Shown piece by piece: positions 17,388-25,957 of a stretch of DNA of 64,000 bases. The notes beneath the pieces are model-generated. The model had not been told where the DNA came from, made no database searches, and saw only the letters and a program-made list of their open reading frames with translations. Numbering within the stretch: position 1 is the stretch's first letter; the number at the start of each line of letters is the position of its first letter. The translations under genes and the position numbers were made by a program. Source of the DNA: Candidatus Kouleothrix ribensis (GTDB lineage: Bacteria; Chloroflexota; Chloroflexia; Chloroflexales; Roseiflexaceae); assembly GCA_016722075.1 (NCBI GenBank), contig JADKGW010000001.1:3472001-3536000 (forward strand), read 5' to 3'.

Positions 17388-18806
17388 TCAAAGCTGATTG
17401 ACGATCCGCCGAAACTCATCGCCGCGGTGGAATTCGTTGCGAAACATGCCGAAGCTCGCACAGCCCGGCGCCAGCAGCACCACATCGCCCGGCCTGGCCA
17501 GCGCCTGCGCGGCCGCAATTGCTGCGGCGAAATCGCCGTACGGGCCTGCCTGCGTTAGGAGTTGGGCCGCGCTTTTCGTGGCCCCCGATGTCACACGCTC
17601 GATCGCCGCCTGTAGCTTCGGCGTGGCCGTGCCGTTCAGCAGCACCAGCGCTCTGGCGCGCGCGGCAATCGCCTGCGCGAAGGCCTCGAACGGCAGGTTC
17701 TTGTCGGCCCCGCCCGCGATCAGCACGATCGGCCGGCCGAAGCTGTGCAGCGCGGCGATTGCCGCCTCGGGCGCGGTGGCGGCGGTGTCGTTGATATATT
17801 GCACGCCGCCGAGTTCGCGCACAAGCTCGAGCCGGTGCTCAACGCCGCCAAAGCTGCGCGTCGCCGCACGAATTGGCTCGGCCGCGACGCCGAAGCAGCC
17901 GGCCAGTGCTGCGGCCGCCGCCACGTTCGCCAGGTTGTGCCGGCCCGCCAGCGGTACGTCGTCGCGCGCCAGCAGCAGTGTGTCGGCCTGCCATATGCCG
18001 GCGTCGTCGTAGGCCAGATCGGCGGCGCCGGCGCCGGTGCGGCCGCCGAACCAGGCCACCCGGCCAGGCGCGCGGGCAGCCCAGCCGGCCACGGTCGCGT
18101 CGTCGCGATTCAGCACCACCACGCCATCCGGGCCTTGCCAGCGGAAGATCGCCTGCTTGGCCGCGCCGTACGCCTCCATCGACCCATAGCGGTCGAGATG
18201 GTCGGGCGAGAGGTTGGTGACGCAGGCGTAGCCAGGGCTGAGCCGGGCTTCGTCGAGCCCCTCGAGCTGCCAGCTCGACAGCTCGAGCACCACGGGTGTC
18301 TGCGGCCCGATCTGCGGCAGCGCCTCGAGCGCCGAGACGCGCAGGTTACCGGCTACGACGGTGTCGGGATGCTGCGCGCGCAACATTGCGGCCGCCAGCA
18401 GCGTGGTGGTGGTCTTCCCCTTGGTGCCGGTGATACCCAGGATCGGGCCGGGGCACAGGCGGAAGAACAGCGTCATCTCCATCTCAATCGCCGCGCCGGC
18501 CGCGCGCGCGATCTGCAGGAAGCGCGACTCGCGTGGGACACCGGGGTTGCGGATGACCATGTCGGCCGCGCTGAAGTCGGCCTCGTCGTGCCGGCCAAGC
18601 ACAAAGCGGATGGGATAGCCCGCCAGCGCGTCGAGCGAGGGCTGCAGCAGCTCAGGCCCGCGCAAATCGGTGACGGTCACGTCGGCGCCATGTGCGGCCA
18701 GGAAGCGCGCAACCCCCAGCCCGCCGCCGTGTAGGCCCAGGCCCATCACGAGCGCGCGTTTGCCGCGTACGTCGATAGCTGCACGGATGGCTTGTTGATC
18801 GGGCAT
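17388..18806 (-). CDS. murD: UDP-N-acetylmuramoylalanine--D-glutamate ligase MurD
   Basis: A 472-residue Mur ligase adding D-Glu. The N-terminal GLGLHGGGLGVARFLAAHG turn, the P-loop GTKGKTTTTLLAA, central NLSPDHLDRYGSMEAY and C-terminal YINDTAATAPEA and LIAGGADKNL motifs fit MurD. The open frame extends to 18863 and overlaps no gene; Met20 (ATG 18806, MPDQQAIR) is chosen because family members start shortly before this point, though no strong RBS marks either start. It follows mraY in the cluster. Confidence 0.95.
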   Translation of the reverse strand: MPDQQAIRAAIDVRGKRALVMGLGLHGGGLGVARFLAAHGADVTVTDLRGPELLQPSLDALAGYPIRFVLGRHDEADFSAADMVIRNPGVPRESRFLQIARAAGAAIEMEMTLFFRLCPGPILGITGTKGKTTTTLLAAAMLRAQHPDTVVAGNLRVSALEALPQIGPQTPVVLELSSWQLEGLDEARLSPGYACVTNLSPDHLDRYGSMEAYGAAKQAIFRWQGPDGVVVLNRDDATVAGWAARAPGRVAWFGGRTGAGAADLAYDDAGIWQADTLLLARDDVPLAGRHNLANVAAAAALAGCFGVAAEPIRAATRSFGGVEHRLELVRELGGVQYINDTAATAPEAAIAALHSFGRPIVLIAGGADKNLPFEAFAQAIAARARALVLLNGTATPKLQAAIERVTSGATKSAAQLLTQAGPYGDFAAAIAAAQALARPGDVVLLAPGCASFGMFRNEFHRGDEFRRIVNQL

Positions 18807-18880
18807 AGGCGTGTAGAAGACGTGCGATCGAAGCGAGCCGTATGCGCTAACCCGTAGCGGCATCGGTCAATCGAGTAGCC

Positions 18881-20008
18881 CTACCGGCAGCACTGCTCGC
18901 CCGTGCGTACGCTTGTCTGAACGACCGGCGCGGGCGTGTCGGACAGGGCGCGCTGGTCGGCGTCGTGCAGTGTTAGCGCCAGCGAGATACCGATCAGCGC
19001 CGCGACCATGCCCACCAGCACAAAGCGCTGCATCACCTGCGTCTCGCTCCAGCCCAGCAGCTCGAAGTGATTGTGCAGCGGCGACATTTTAAAGAAGCGC
19101 CGGCCCTCACCAAAGTAGCGGCGGGTCCACTTGAAATAGCCCACCTGGATCATCACCGAGAGCGCCTCGGCCACGAACACCACCCCGACGATCGGCAGCA
19201 GCAGCCATTGCTGCGACTGCAGCGCGATCACCGCCAGCACTGCTCCGAGCGCGAGCGAGCCGAGATCGCCCATAAACACCTGGGCCGGGTGCGCGTTGAA
19301 CCACAGAAAGGCCGCGCAGGCGCCCACCAACGTGAAGTTGAAGGCCATCAGGTTAATGAACTTCTGATCGAGAAAGGTGATCACGCCATAGGCTGCGAAG
19401 GCGATCGTCAGGTTCCAGCCAGCCAGGCTATCGAGGCCATCGGTAAGGTTTACGGCGTGGCTGGTAGCAATAATGATGAAGGTCGCCAGCGGAATGTACC
19501 ACAGGCCAATGTCCCACTGCCCGACGAACGGGATGATCACCGGGCCTTTGAACTCGGCCTTCTGCAGGCCGAACGGCGCCGGCAGATACAGCACCAGGCT
19601 GGCCCCCAGCGCGATAATAATCGTCAGCACCAGCTTGCGCCGCGGCGTGAAGCCGTAGGTCTTCGAGCGCGTGCCCACCAGCGACATATAGTCGTCGATG
19701 CCGCCCAGCACCGCGAAGCCGGTCAGCACCGCCAGCGGCAGCAGCATCGACCAGCGGTCGACCAGGTTGAAGCCGATCGTCAGCGCGATCACCGGCAGCA
19801 GGATGATGATCCCGCCCATCGTCGGCGTACCGGTCTTGATGATATGGCTCTGCGGGCCTTCGCTGCGAATCTGCTTGCCGATCCGTTTCGCGCGCAGGAA
19901 GCGCACCCAGTAGCCGCCGGTGGCGAGCGTCAGCACGAACGCGGCTGCAGCCAGCAGCAGCGCGCGCGACATGTTATCGACCAGCACTGATCGTAAGGCA
20001 CTTCCCAC
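18881..20008 (-). CDS. mraY: Phospho-N-acetylmuramoyl-pentapeptide transferase MraY
   Basis: A 375-residue polytopic enzyme that moves phospho-MurNAc-pentapeptide to undecaprenyl phosphate, forming lipid I. Motifs in order: TPTMGG, DDYMSL, NLTDGLDSLAG, FMGDLGSLALGA and the cytoplasmic HNHFELLGWSE loop. GTG 20008 is the start because GAGGAGA lies seven bases upstream; Met13 is the alternative. The C-terminal tail after the last helix (about 40 residues) is longer than usual. Confidence 0.97.
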   Translation of the reverse strand: MGSALRSVLVDNMSRALLLAAAAFVLTLATGGYWVRFLRAKRIGKQIRSEGPQSHIIKTGTPTMGGIIILLPVIALTIGFNLVDRWSMLLPLAVLTGFAVLGGIDDYMSLVGTRSKTYGFTPRRKLVLTIIIALGASLVLYLPAPFGLQKAEFKGPVIIPFVGQWDIGLWYIPLATFIIIATSHAVNLTDGLDSLAGWNLTIAFAAYGVITFLDQKFINLMAFNFTLVGACAAFLWFNAHPAQVFMGDLGSLALGAVLAVIALQSQQWLLLPIVGVVFVAEALSVMIQVGYFKWTRRYFGEGRRFFKMSPLHNHFELLGWSETQVMQRFVLVGMVAALIGISLALTLHDADQRALSDTPAPVVQTSVRTGEQCCR

Positions 20009-20055
20009 GATAGAATCTCCTCAGGATGATAGGTAGGGTAGCGCGCGCCCCACGC

Positions 20056-21513
20056 TCAGCCGGGTGTAACCAGCTGCAAGGCCGCGACGATCCCCTCCAT
20101 AGCGGCGCCGCGCGAGCCTTTGATCAACACATGATCGCCGGCGCTCAGGATACCGCTCAGAAGGCCGATCACGTCGCGATGGTGATCGAACTGGTGGATG
20201 CGCCCGGCTGCAAGGCCCGAGCGCAGGGCTTCGTCGGCGATCCAGCTGGCGCGCCGGCCGACTGTGATCAGCAGGTCGGCCACCTCGGCCACGCGCCGGC
20301 CCACCAGCCGGTGCGCCGCTTCTTCGATCGCACCGAGCTCGAGCATGTCGCCCAGCACCGCGATCTTGCGGCCACCTAAATCGTCGAGCAGGTTGAGCGC
20401 GGCCATCGAAGAGGCCGGCGAGGCGTTGTAGGTGTCGTCGATCAGCATGGCCCCGCCGATCCCCGGTACCGCCAGCAGCCGCAGCTGGGCCGACTCGTCG
20501 CGCAACCCGTCGACGATCGCGTCCCAGCCCAGGCCGAGCAGCAGCCCGGCGGCGGCAGCCGCCAGTGCAGTGTGAACGCTATGCCGCCCAAGCAGCGGCA
20601 GGTTCAGCATCACCGCCTCGCCGGCGTGGTGTGCGCGGAAGCTGATGCCCGCCAGCCCGCGGCCCTCGATCTGATCGGCCCACAGGTCGGCGGCCGGGTC
20701 GAGCCCGTAGAAGAACGGCCGGGCCTGGGTTTGCTGGGCCATTGCGCGCACGCGCTCGTCGTCGATATTCAGGATGGCGTGGCCGCCCGGCGGCAGCGCC
20801 CGCACAAGCTCGGCCTTGGTGTGCGCTACCATCTCGATGCTGCCCATGCGCTCCAGGTGCGATGGCCCGATATTGGTCACGATGCCGATATGTGGCCGGG
20901 CGAGTTGCGCCAGTAGCGCAATATCGCCCGGCACATATGCCCCCATCTCCAGCACGGCCACCTCGTCGGTAGCCTGCAGCTGGAGCAGGGTCAAGGGCAA
21001 TGTGGACTCGTTGTTATAGCTTCTTGGATTTTTTAAGGTGCGATACCGACGTTGCAGCACCGCCGCAGTCACTTCCTTCGTCGAGGTCTTGCCCACGCTG
21101 CCGGTGATGCCGATCAGCGTAGGGCTAAACTGCTCGCGATGGTATGCTGCCAGCCGGTGCAGTGCCGCCAGCGGCTGATCGACCGCGATCAGCAGCACTG
21201 TGTCGGGCCTGGCCTCTGCCAGCCCCGCGCCAGTAGGCTCTACCAGCGCGTATGGCTGGCCAGATACCAGCCCGCCTGCTCGGTCGCGCCGCACCAGCGC
21301 CGCATGGGCGCCACGCGCGACGGCGTCGGCCAGGAAATCGTGCCCATCCACCCGCTCGCCGCTCAGCGCCACGAACAGGCAGCCGGGTGTTGCCAACCGC
21401 GAGTCGATCACCGCCTCGGGGAAGGCCACCTGCCCGAGCACGCCGGGGATCGCAGGCACCTGCCGCGTCTCCTTCGGCTGCACTCCGGCCAGCACTTCAG
21501 CCAGCTTCAACAC
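20056..21513 (-). CDS. murF: UDP-N-acetylmuramoyl-tripeptide--D-alanyl-D-alanine ligase MurF
   Basis: A 485-residue Mur ligase adding the D-Ala-D-Ala made by Ddl. The P-loop GITGSVGKTSTKEVTAAVL, AVLEMGAYVPGDIALLA, NIGPSHLERMGS and DDTYNASPASSMAAL are MurF hallmarks. GTG 21513 is preferred over ATG 21552 because a clear GGAGG (complement of 21522-21526) lies eight bases before it. murE, normally between ftsI and murF, is absent here. TGCTACAAT just upstream could be an extended -10 of an internal promoter. Confidence 0.96.
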   Translation of the reverse strand: MLKLAEVLAGVQPKETRQVPAIPGVLGQVAFPEAVIDSRLATPGCLFVALSGERVDGHDFLADAVARGAHAALVRRDRAGGLVSGQPYALVEPTGAGLAEARPDTVLLIAVDQPLAALHRLAAYHREQFSPTLIGITGSVGKTSTKEVTAAVLQRRYRTLKNPRSYNNESTLPLTLLQLQATDEVAVLEMGAYVPGDIALLAQLARPHIGIVTNIGPSHLERMGSIEMVAHTKAELVRALPPGGHAILNIDDERVRAMAQQTQARPFFYGLDPAADLWADQIEGRGLAGISFRAHHAGEAVMLNLPLLGRHSVHTALAAAAAGLLLGLGWDAIVDGLRDESAQLRLLAVPGIGGAMLIDDTYNASPASSMAALNLLDDLGGRKIAVLGDMLELGAIEEAAHRLVGRRVAEVADLLITVGRRASWIADEALRSGLAAGRIHQFDHHRDVIGLLSGILSAGDHVLIKGSRGAAMEGIVAALQLVTPG

Positions 21514-21679
21514 CGCCAATACCTCCGAGTAAACGTAGGGCTTCGGCGGCATTGTAGCATAGATTACCTTTACCAGTGGCAGGTTGGCAGGTTGGCAGGT
21601 TTGCGGGTTGCCTACCAGCTAAACGGCCAACCCGATGCCTAGCAAACTGTTATGATCCGAACCTGCACCCCGCAAACAC

Positions 21680-23479
21680 CTAACGTGTCGCGACCGCCAC
21701 GCCCGGCACCTGGTCGGGCCCCACGAAGTTCGGGTCGGGCGCGATGCGCTCGTAGCGCATCAACTGCTCGACGATCTTGCGATACACCGGCAGCGCCGTG
21801 TTCACGCCGAACGGGTCGTCCTTCGGGTAATCGATCTTCACCAGGATGGCATAGCGCGGGTGCTCGGCCGGTGCCAGCCCGGCCACCGAGCCGATCGTGC
21901 CGGCGCCATAGCCGCCATGGCCGTCGGGAATCTGCGACGTGCCGGTCTTCGCGCCCACCGCGTAGCCGGGCACCAGCCAGAGCGTATCGGGCTTGACCGG
22001 GTTGACGTAGCCGTTGGCCGAGTTCACGATCATCTGGCGCAGCACGCGCGCCACCTCAGGCCCGATCGGCTGGCCCTGCGGCTGCGGCTGCGTGGCCGTG
22101 CAGTTACCGGCATGGCACACCTGCTCGACCACGTACGGCCGCATGAGCCTGCCGTCGTTGCCGATCGCCGCGACCATGCGCACCTGCTGCAGCGGCGTCA
22201 CCAGGATGGCCTGGCCGAACGCGTTGGTATCGAGATCGAGCGGGCTCCAGCTCTCGGCGTTGGGGTCTTTCACAATCCCATCCTGCTCGCCGGCCAGGTC
22301 GACACCGGTGGCCTTGCCGTAGCCGAACGCGTCGACCATGGCATAGAATTTGTCCTTACCGGTCAGCTCGTTAAACTGAAGCGCCGCGACATTGCTCGAG
22401 TAGTACAGCATCTGCCCTGGTGTGATCGGCCCGTGCCCGCCGCCATCCCAGTTCTTCAGCGGCCAGCCATAGCGATCGATCACGCCAGGATCATCGACGG
22501 TCGTGTCGGCGGTGAAGGCGTGCGACTGCAGCCCGGCGGCGACTGTCACCAGCTTGAAGGTCGAGCCTGGCTCGTAGCCCTGAGCAATAGCCGGGTTCAG
22601 GTTGTACATCTCGGGTTCGTAATCGTAATAGCGATTCGGGTCGAAGGTTGGGTAGCTGGCGATCCCGCGGATGGCGCCGGTCTGCGGCTCGATCACAATC
22701 ACGGTGCCGCCGTCGGCCTGGTGCAGGTCGATCGCAGCCTTCAGCTCGGTCTCGGCCACATGCTGGATGAGCGGGTCAAGCGTCAGCTTCAGGTCGGCGC
22801 CATCGCTGGCCGGCCGGCTCTGCTGCGGCGCGATCCAGATCGGGCGCTGCTGGGCATCGACCTCGGCGGTAATCATACCGGTCGTGCCGATCAGATCGTC
22901 GTTGTAGTAGCCCTCGATTCCGCTAATGCCCACGCCCTCAAGATTCACCGCGCCAATCGTCTGGGCTGCGAAGTTGCCCTGCGGGTAGACCCGCCGCGGC
23001 TCGTAGATCATCTGCAGGCCAGGCTCGTTTTCGATGATCTTGGTCACCTGCTGGGCGATCTCCGGGTCGAGCCAGCGCTTGAGCGGCACCCAGGCGCTAT
23101 CGGGCTGCTGCATGGCCGCCAGCAGGTCGGGCGCGGGCTTGCCCAGCAGGCTCGACAGCATGAGCGCCAGCCGCGGCGCGTTCTTCTGCGTGATGTCGTG
23201 CGGCACGGCGAACAGGCTCTCGCGGTCGACATCGAGCGCCAGCACATTGCCGGCGCGGTCGCGGATGGTGCCGCGGCGCGGGTTGAGCGGCAGCTGCTTC
23301 TTGATCTCGCTGCTGGCCATCTCGGCGAGCTGGCGGCTCTGCACGATCTGCAGATTGGCGAGGCGCACCGTCACTACCAGCATCGCGCCCGCCACCACCA
23401 CCAGAATCGCGTTTATGCGCCAGCGCCGGATCGCGACGGGCCGGGCGGTTTTTTTCGGCTGTTGGCTGCGTGCGGCCAT
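21680..23479 (-). CDS. ftsI: Class B penicillin-binding protein, septal transpeptidase FtsI (PBP2/3)
   Basis: A 599-residue bitopic transpeptidase cross-linking septal peptidoglycan. One membrane helix at about 22-42 is followed by the pedestal domain, then the penicillin-binding domain with active-site Ser306 in STFK, SSN at 361-363 and KTGT at 511-514. The Lys/Arg-rich N-terminus is cytoplasmic. No PASTA domain is present. It is encoded between ftsL and murF in the division cluster, which supports FtsI over an elongation PBP. Confidence 0.95.
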   Translation of the reverse strand: MAARSQQPKKTARPVAIRRWRINAILVVVAGAMLVVTVRLANLQIVQSRQLAEMASSEIKKQLPLNPRRGTIRDRAGNVLALDVDRESLFAVPHDITQKNAPRLALMLSSLLGKPAPDLLAAMQQPDSAWVPLKRWLDPEIAQQVTKIIENEPGLQMIYEPRRVYPQGNFAAQTIGAVNLEGVGISGIEGYYNDDLIGTTGMITAEVDAQQRPIWIAPQQSRPASDGADLKLTLDPLIQHVAETELKAAIDLHQADGGTVIVIEPQTGAIRGIASYPTFDPNRYYDYEPEMYNLNPAIAQGYEPGSTFKLVTVAAGLQSHAFTADTTVDDPGVIDRYGWPLKNWDGGGHGPITPGQMLYYSSNVAALQFNELTGKDKFYAMVDAFGYGKATGVDLAGEQDGIVKDPNAESWSPLDLDTNAFGQAILVTPLQQVRMVAAIGNDGRLMRPYVVEQVCHAGNCTATQPQPQGQPIGPEVARVLRQMIVNSANGYVNPVKPDTLWLVPGYAVGAKTGTSQIPDGHGGYGAGTIGSVAGLAPAEHPRYAILVKIDYPKDDPFGVNTALPVYRKIVEQLMRYERIAPDPNFVGPDQVPGVAVATR

Positions 23480-23533
23480 AATGCGCCAGAAATCTCCAAA
23501 GTCGGCAGTCGGCAGTGACCAGCGCTAGTGCCA

Positions 23534-23598
23534 ACCTGCAACCTACAAACCTGCAAACCTGCAAACCTGCAAACCTGCAAACCTGCAACCTGCAACCG
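23534..23598. repeat. 8-bp tandem microsatellite (CTGCAAAC-type) between ftsI and ftsL
   Basis: About seven imperfect copies of the octamer AAACCTGC fill most of the ftsI-ftsL gap. Similar degenerate GGCAGGTT units occur at about 21582-21610 after murF. Such tracts can slip during replication; here it lies in the 5' region of ftsI mRNA. Confidence 0.8.
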
Positions 23599-23616
23599 GT
23601 CAACCCGCAACCGGCC

Positions 23617-23997
23617 CTAATGCCCCGGTACCCGATCGGCCCCGGCTGCCGGCGGCGCGATCGTAATATAGCGGGCCTGCGCCGGCGCCAGCGGCTGCAT
23701 ATTCAGCGCTCGGGCGCGCTGCTCGATCCGCACCAGCGACTGCGCCTCGGACAGGCGCAGCTGGAGCGCGCCGTGCTCGCGCAGCAGCCGGGTCTGCGTA
23801 TCTTGCAGGTTCGACAGCTCGTAGCCCTGCGTGGCCAGCCGGCCGGTCTGGCCGAGCGAGATCAAGCTCAGCAGCGCGAAGATCACCGCAGCGGCGATCA
23901 GGTAGCGCCCGCCGTCGAGCTGTAGGTAGCGCGAGAGCTGGCTGCGCCTGGCCCTGGCCTGCTGAAGTGGAAAGAGTTGTCGAATATTGACCGCCAT
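23617..23997 (-). CDS. ftsL: FtsL-like cell division protein
   Basis: A 126-residue bitopic protein: a basic cytoplasmic N-terminus, one membrane helix at about 31-47, then a short extracytoplasmic coiled coil (QDTQTRLLREHGALQLRLSEA) ending in a Pro/Ala-rich tail. Size, topology and location between rsmH and ftsI are those of FtsL, which pairs with FtsQ/DivIB and the septum formation protein. GAGGAGCG precedes ATG 23997. FtsL sequences are poorly conserved, so the name rests on topology and context. Confidence 0.85.
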   Translation of the reverse strand: MAVNIRQLFPLQQARARRSQLSRYLQLDGGRYLIAAAVIFALLSLISLGQTGRLATQGYELSNLQDTQTRLLREHGALQLRLSEAQSLVRIEQRARALNMQPLAPAQARYITIAPPAAGADRVPGH

Positions 23998-24040
23998 AGC
24001 TCGCTCCTCAAAACCTCTGCCAGATCACTCTCAGGTCATG

Positions 24041-24137
24041 TAGCAATCCTATCGGATTCATAAAGGGGTGGTGATTTTTCTTAGGGGGGCTGCGCTCCCC
24101 TGACCCCCTGCTTTTTATGACTCATTTAGGATTGCTA
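24041..24137. repeat. 97-bp palindromic intergenic element with 11-bp inverted ends
   Basis: TAGCAATCCTA (24041-24051) and TAGGATTGCTA (24127-24137) are perfect inverted ends. The interior has a GC hairpin (GGGGGGCTGCGCTCCCC) and T-rich runs. The left end TAGCAATCC-N-ATCGG recurs at 26563-26576 before another gene, with a similar GGGGGCTGC/GCTTTT interior, so this is a dispersed repeat rather than a simple terminator. It lies between rsmH and ftsL. Confidence 0.65.
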
Positions 24138-24172
24138 TCGCTTGCCACCCGGCCAGCACGTATGTTCAATAA

Positions 24173-25129
24173 TCACGGCCCCAGGCGCTCGGCGATGCGC
24201 AGCTTGGCGCTCCGGCTGCGCGGGTTGCGCTGTGCTTCGTCGGCGCCGGCCACGATCGGCTTCTTGGTCACGATCGCCAGCCGGTTGTGCGGGCTGCCAG
24301 CATAGCCCGACTCAGCGCGGAAGAACAGTTTGACGATCCGATCCTCCAGCGAGTGAAACGAGATAATCGCCAGGCGCCCGCCCGGCGCCAGCAGCTCGAT
24401 CGCCTGTGGCAGCGCCGCCTCCAGGCTCTCGAGCTCGTGGTTGACGGCGATGCGCAGTGCTTGAAACGTGCGGGTCGCCGGGTGAATTTTGCCGTGCCGG
24501 CCACCGAGCGCGCGGGCCACCAGCTCGGCCAGCTCGCCGGTGCTGGCGATCGGCCGCTTGCGGCGTGCCTCGCCGATCTGGCGGGCGATCCGGCGCGAGC
24601 CGCGCTCGTCGCCATAGCGATAGATCAGGTCGGCCAGCGCCTCCTCAGGCGTGTCATTCAGCAGCTCGGCCGCCGTCGGGCCTTGGGTCGGGTCGAGCCG
24701 CATATCGAGCGGCGCATCGGCGGCGAACGAGAAGCCGCGCGCGGGTGTATCGAGCTGGTACGACGAGACGCCCAGGTCGAGCAGGATGCCATCGGCCGAT
24801 GCGAAGCCGTGTGCGGCGGCCAGGCGTGCCAGCTCGCGAAAATTGCCGTGAACCAGGCTGGCGCGCGCGCTGTAGGGCAGCAACCTGGCCTCGGCCGCCG
24901 CCAGCGCGGCCGGGTCGGCATCAATGCCCAGCAGCCGGCCATCGGGCGCGCTGGCGGCCAGCATCGCGAATGCGTGCCCGGCACCACCCAGCGTCGCGTC
25001 GATATAGCGCCCGCCGGGGCGCGGGGCCAGCCCGGCGATCACCTCGTTCAGCAGTACCGGCACATGCCGAAAGACCGAAGGCTGAAGGCTGAAAGCCGAG
25101 GCCTCAGCAGTAGCCTCTTCATCCTGCAT
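24173..25129 (-). CDS. rsmH: 16S rRNA (cytosine(1402)-N4)-methyltransferase RsmH (MraW)
   Basis: A 318-residue SAM-dependent methyltransferase acting on C1402 of 16S rRNA. HVPVLLNEVIAGL near residue 22, the SAM loop YIDATLGGAGHA, DLGVSSYQLD and the C-terminal IISFHSLEDRIVK motif are diagnostic. An unusual low-complexity N-terminal extension of about 18 residues (EATAEASAFSLQPSVF) is encoded by short direct repeats of GGCTGAAG type. It starts 11 bp after mraZ. Confidence 0.97.
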   Translation of the reverse strand: MQDEEATAEASAFSLQPSVFRHVPVLLNEVIAGLAPRPGGRYIDATLGGAGHAFAMLAASAPDGRLLGIDADPAALAAAEARLLPYSARASLVHGNFRELARLAAAHGFASADGILLDLGVSSYQLDTPARGFSFAADAPLDMRLDPTQGPTAAELLNDTPEEALADLIYRYGDERGSRRIARQIGEARRKRPIASTGELAELVARALGGRHGKIHPATRTFQALRIAVNHELESLEAALPQAIELLAPGGRLAIISFHSLEDRIVKLFFRAESGYAGSPHNRLAIVTKKPIVAGADEAQRNPRSRSAKLRIAERLGP

Positions 25130-25140
25130 GCTCGACCCTT

Positions 25141-25572
25141 CTAGATGCCTAGCGCGGCCAGCTGCTCGGCAATTGCGCCGGCACTCGTATCGAGCGACTC
25201 GAGCACCTGGCCCCAGCTGCCAATTGCCCAGATTTCAAAGTGCGTGCTCAGGCCGGCGACGATCACCTGATCGCCCAGGCCGGCATACTCGCGCAGATTC
25301 TGCGGGATCAGGATGCGCCCCTGCCGGTCGAGCCCCAGGTCGGCTGCGCCCGAGAACAGCAGGCGGCGCAGATTGCGGGCCTCGTTCTGGCCGAGCGATA
25401 GCTCATTCACGCGTTTGGCGAGCTGCTCCCAGGCGGCGCGTGGAAAGCCCATCAAACAGCGGTCGAACCCGCGCGTCACCACCACGCCGTCGCCAAGCTC
25501 TTCGCGAAAACGCGACGGCACCGCCAAGCGGCCTTTGTCGTCTAGGTTGTGCTCGTACTCACCCAGAAACAC
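25141..25572 (-). CDS. mraZ: Transcriptional regulator MraZ
   Basis: A 143-residue double AbrB-like DNA-binding protein that represses the dcw operon from upstream boxes. It reads VFLGEYEHNLDDKGR at the N-terminus and repeats the motif in the second half (DLGLDRQGRILIPQNLREYAGL). The open frame runs back to 25737, but GTG 25572 gives the family length and start and has GGGTGG a few bases upstream. It is the first gene of the cluster; its operator boxes lie 55-112 bp upstream. Confidence 0.96.
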   Translation of the reverse strand: MFLGEYEHNLDDKGRLAVPSRFREELGDGVVVTRGFDRCLMGFPRAAWEQLAKRVNELSLGQNEARNLRRLLFSGAADLGLDRQGRILIPQNLREYAGLGDQVIVAGLSTHFEIWAIGSWGQVLESLDTSAGAIAEQLAALGI

Positions 25573-25626
25573 CGCTGCCACCCGCTGGCGAGAAAGTGCC
25601 GGAATTAGAACACGAGTTCTAATATT

Positions 25627-25692
25627 CCCCCACTTTGCCCCACGTTTCCCCACAAGTTCGACTATTATATACCACATGCCCCACTTTTTCAA
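25627..25692 (-). promoter_or_regulatory. dcw operon promoter with MraZ-box array
   Basis: On the minus strand, -35 TTGAAA (25692-25687) and -10 TATAAT (25669-25664) are spaced by 17 nt. Downstream are three GTGGGG boxes (complements of 25648-25653, 25638-25643 and 25628-25633) at exact 10-bp spacing, the known MraZ operator layout. A fourth GTGGGG (25679-25684) sits inside the promoter spacer. This supports self-repression by MraZ. Confidence 0.9.
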
Positions 25693-25770
25693 TAGATTTA
25701 TGGGCAATTTTAGGGAACATCTTGCAATCCAGCACATCTACGAGCACGATTAGGATGCGCGAAACTACAA

Positions 25771-25800
25771 TTGACGCGCGGTAGGCGCGGCTGGTATAGT
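25771..25800 (+). promoter_or_regulatory. Promoter for moaC
   Basis: TTGACG (25771-25776) and TATAGT (25795-25800) with an 18-nt spacer predict a start near 25807, which would give a leader of about 150 nt before moaC. It is divergent from the dcw promoter, with about 80 bp between the two -35 elements. Confidence 0.7.
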
Positions 25801-25806
25801 GCCGGC

Positions 25807-25957
25807 ATTGGATGGCCGGGTGTCGCAGCGCCTTCAGCCAGGCCGGCTGAAGGCGCGATCCGGCAGGCGGTAGTGCCTACCTGCGGGTGCGATTGTCTGC
25901 GCTCGGCGCAGAACGCCGCACACACTGCGGATGGGCTATAAGCAGGAAGGAAACCTG
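25807..25957 (+). promoter_or_regulatory. Structured moaC leader, candidate riboswitch
   Basis: The roughly 150-nt leader contains a perfect 11-bp hairpin (GCGCCTTCAGC/GCTGAAGGCGC, from about 25827), a GGTAG-TGC-CTACC hairpin from about 25869 and a 7-bp TCTGCGC/GCGCAGA hairpin from about 25896, followed by the RBS GGAAGGA. Leaders of molybdenum cofactor genes in many bacteria carry the Moco RNA motif. I cannot confirm the consensus by eye, so the riboswitch call is inference. Confidence 0.4.

Noticed and set aside
21860..23518. 552-codon plus-strand frame opposite ftsI
   Set aside because: It is a shadow of the penicillin-binding protein gene; there is no RBS and the composition is that of antisense GC-rich DNA.
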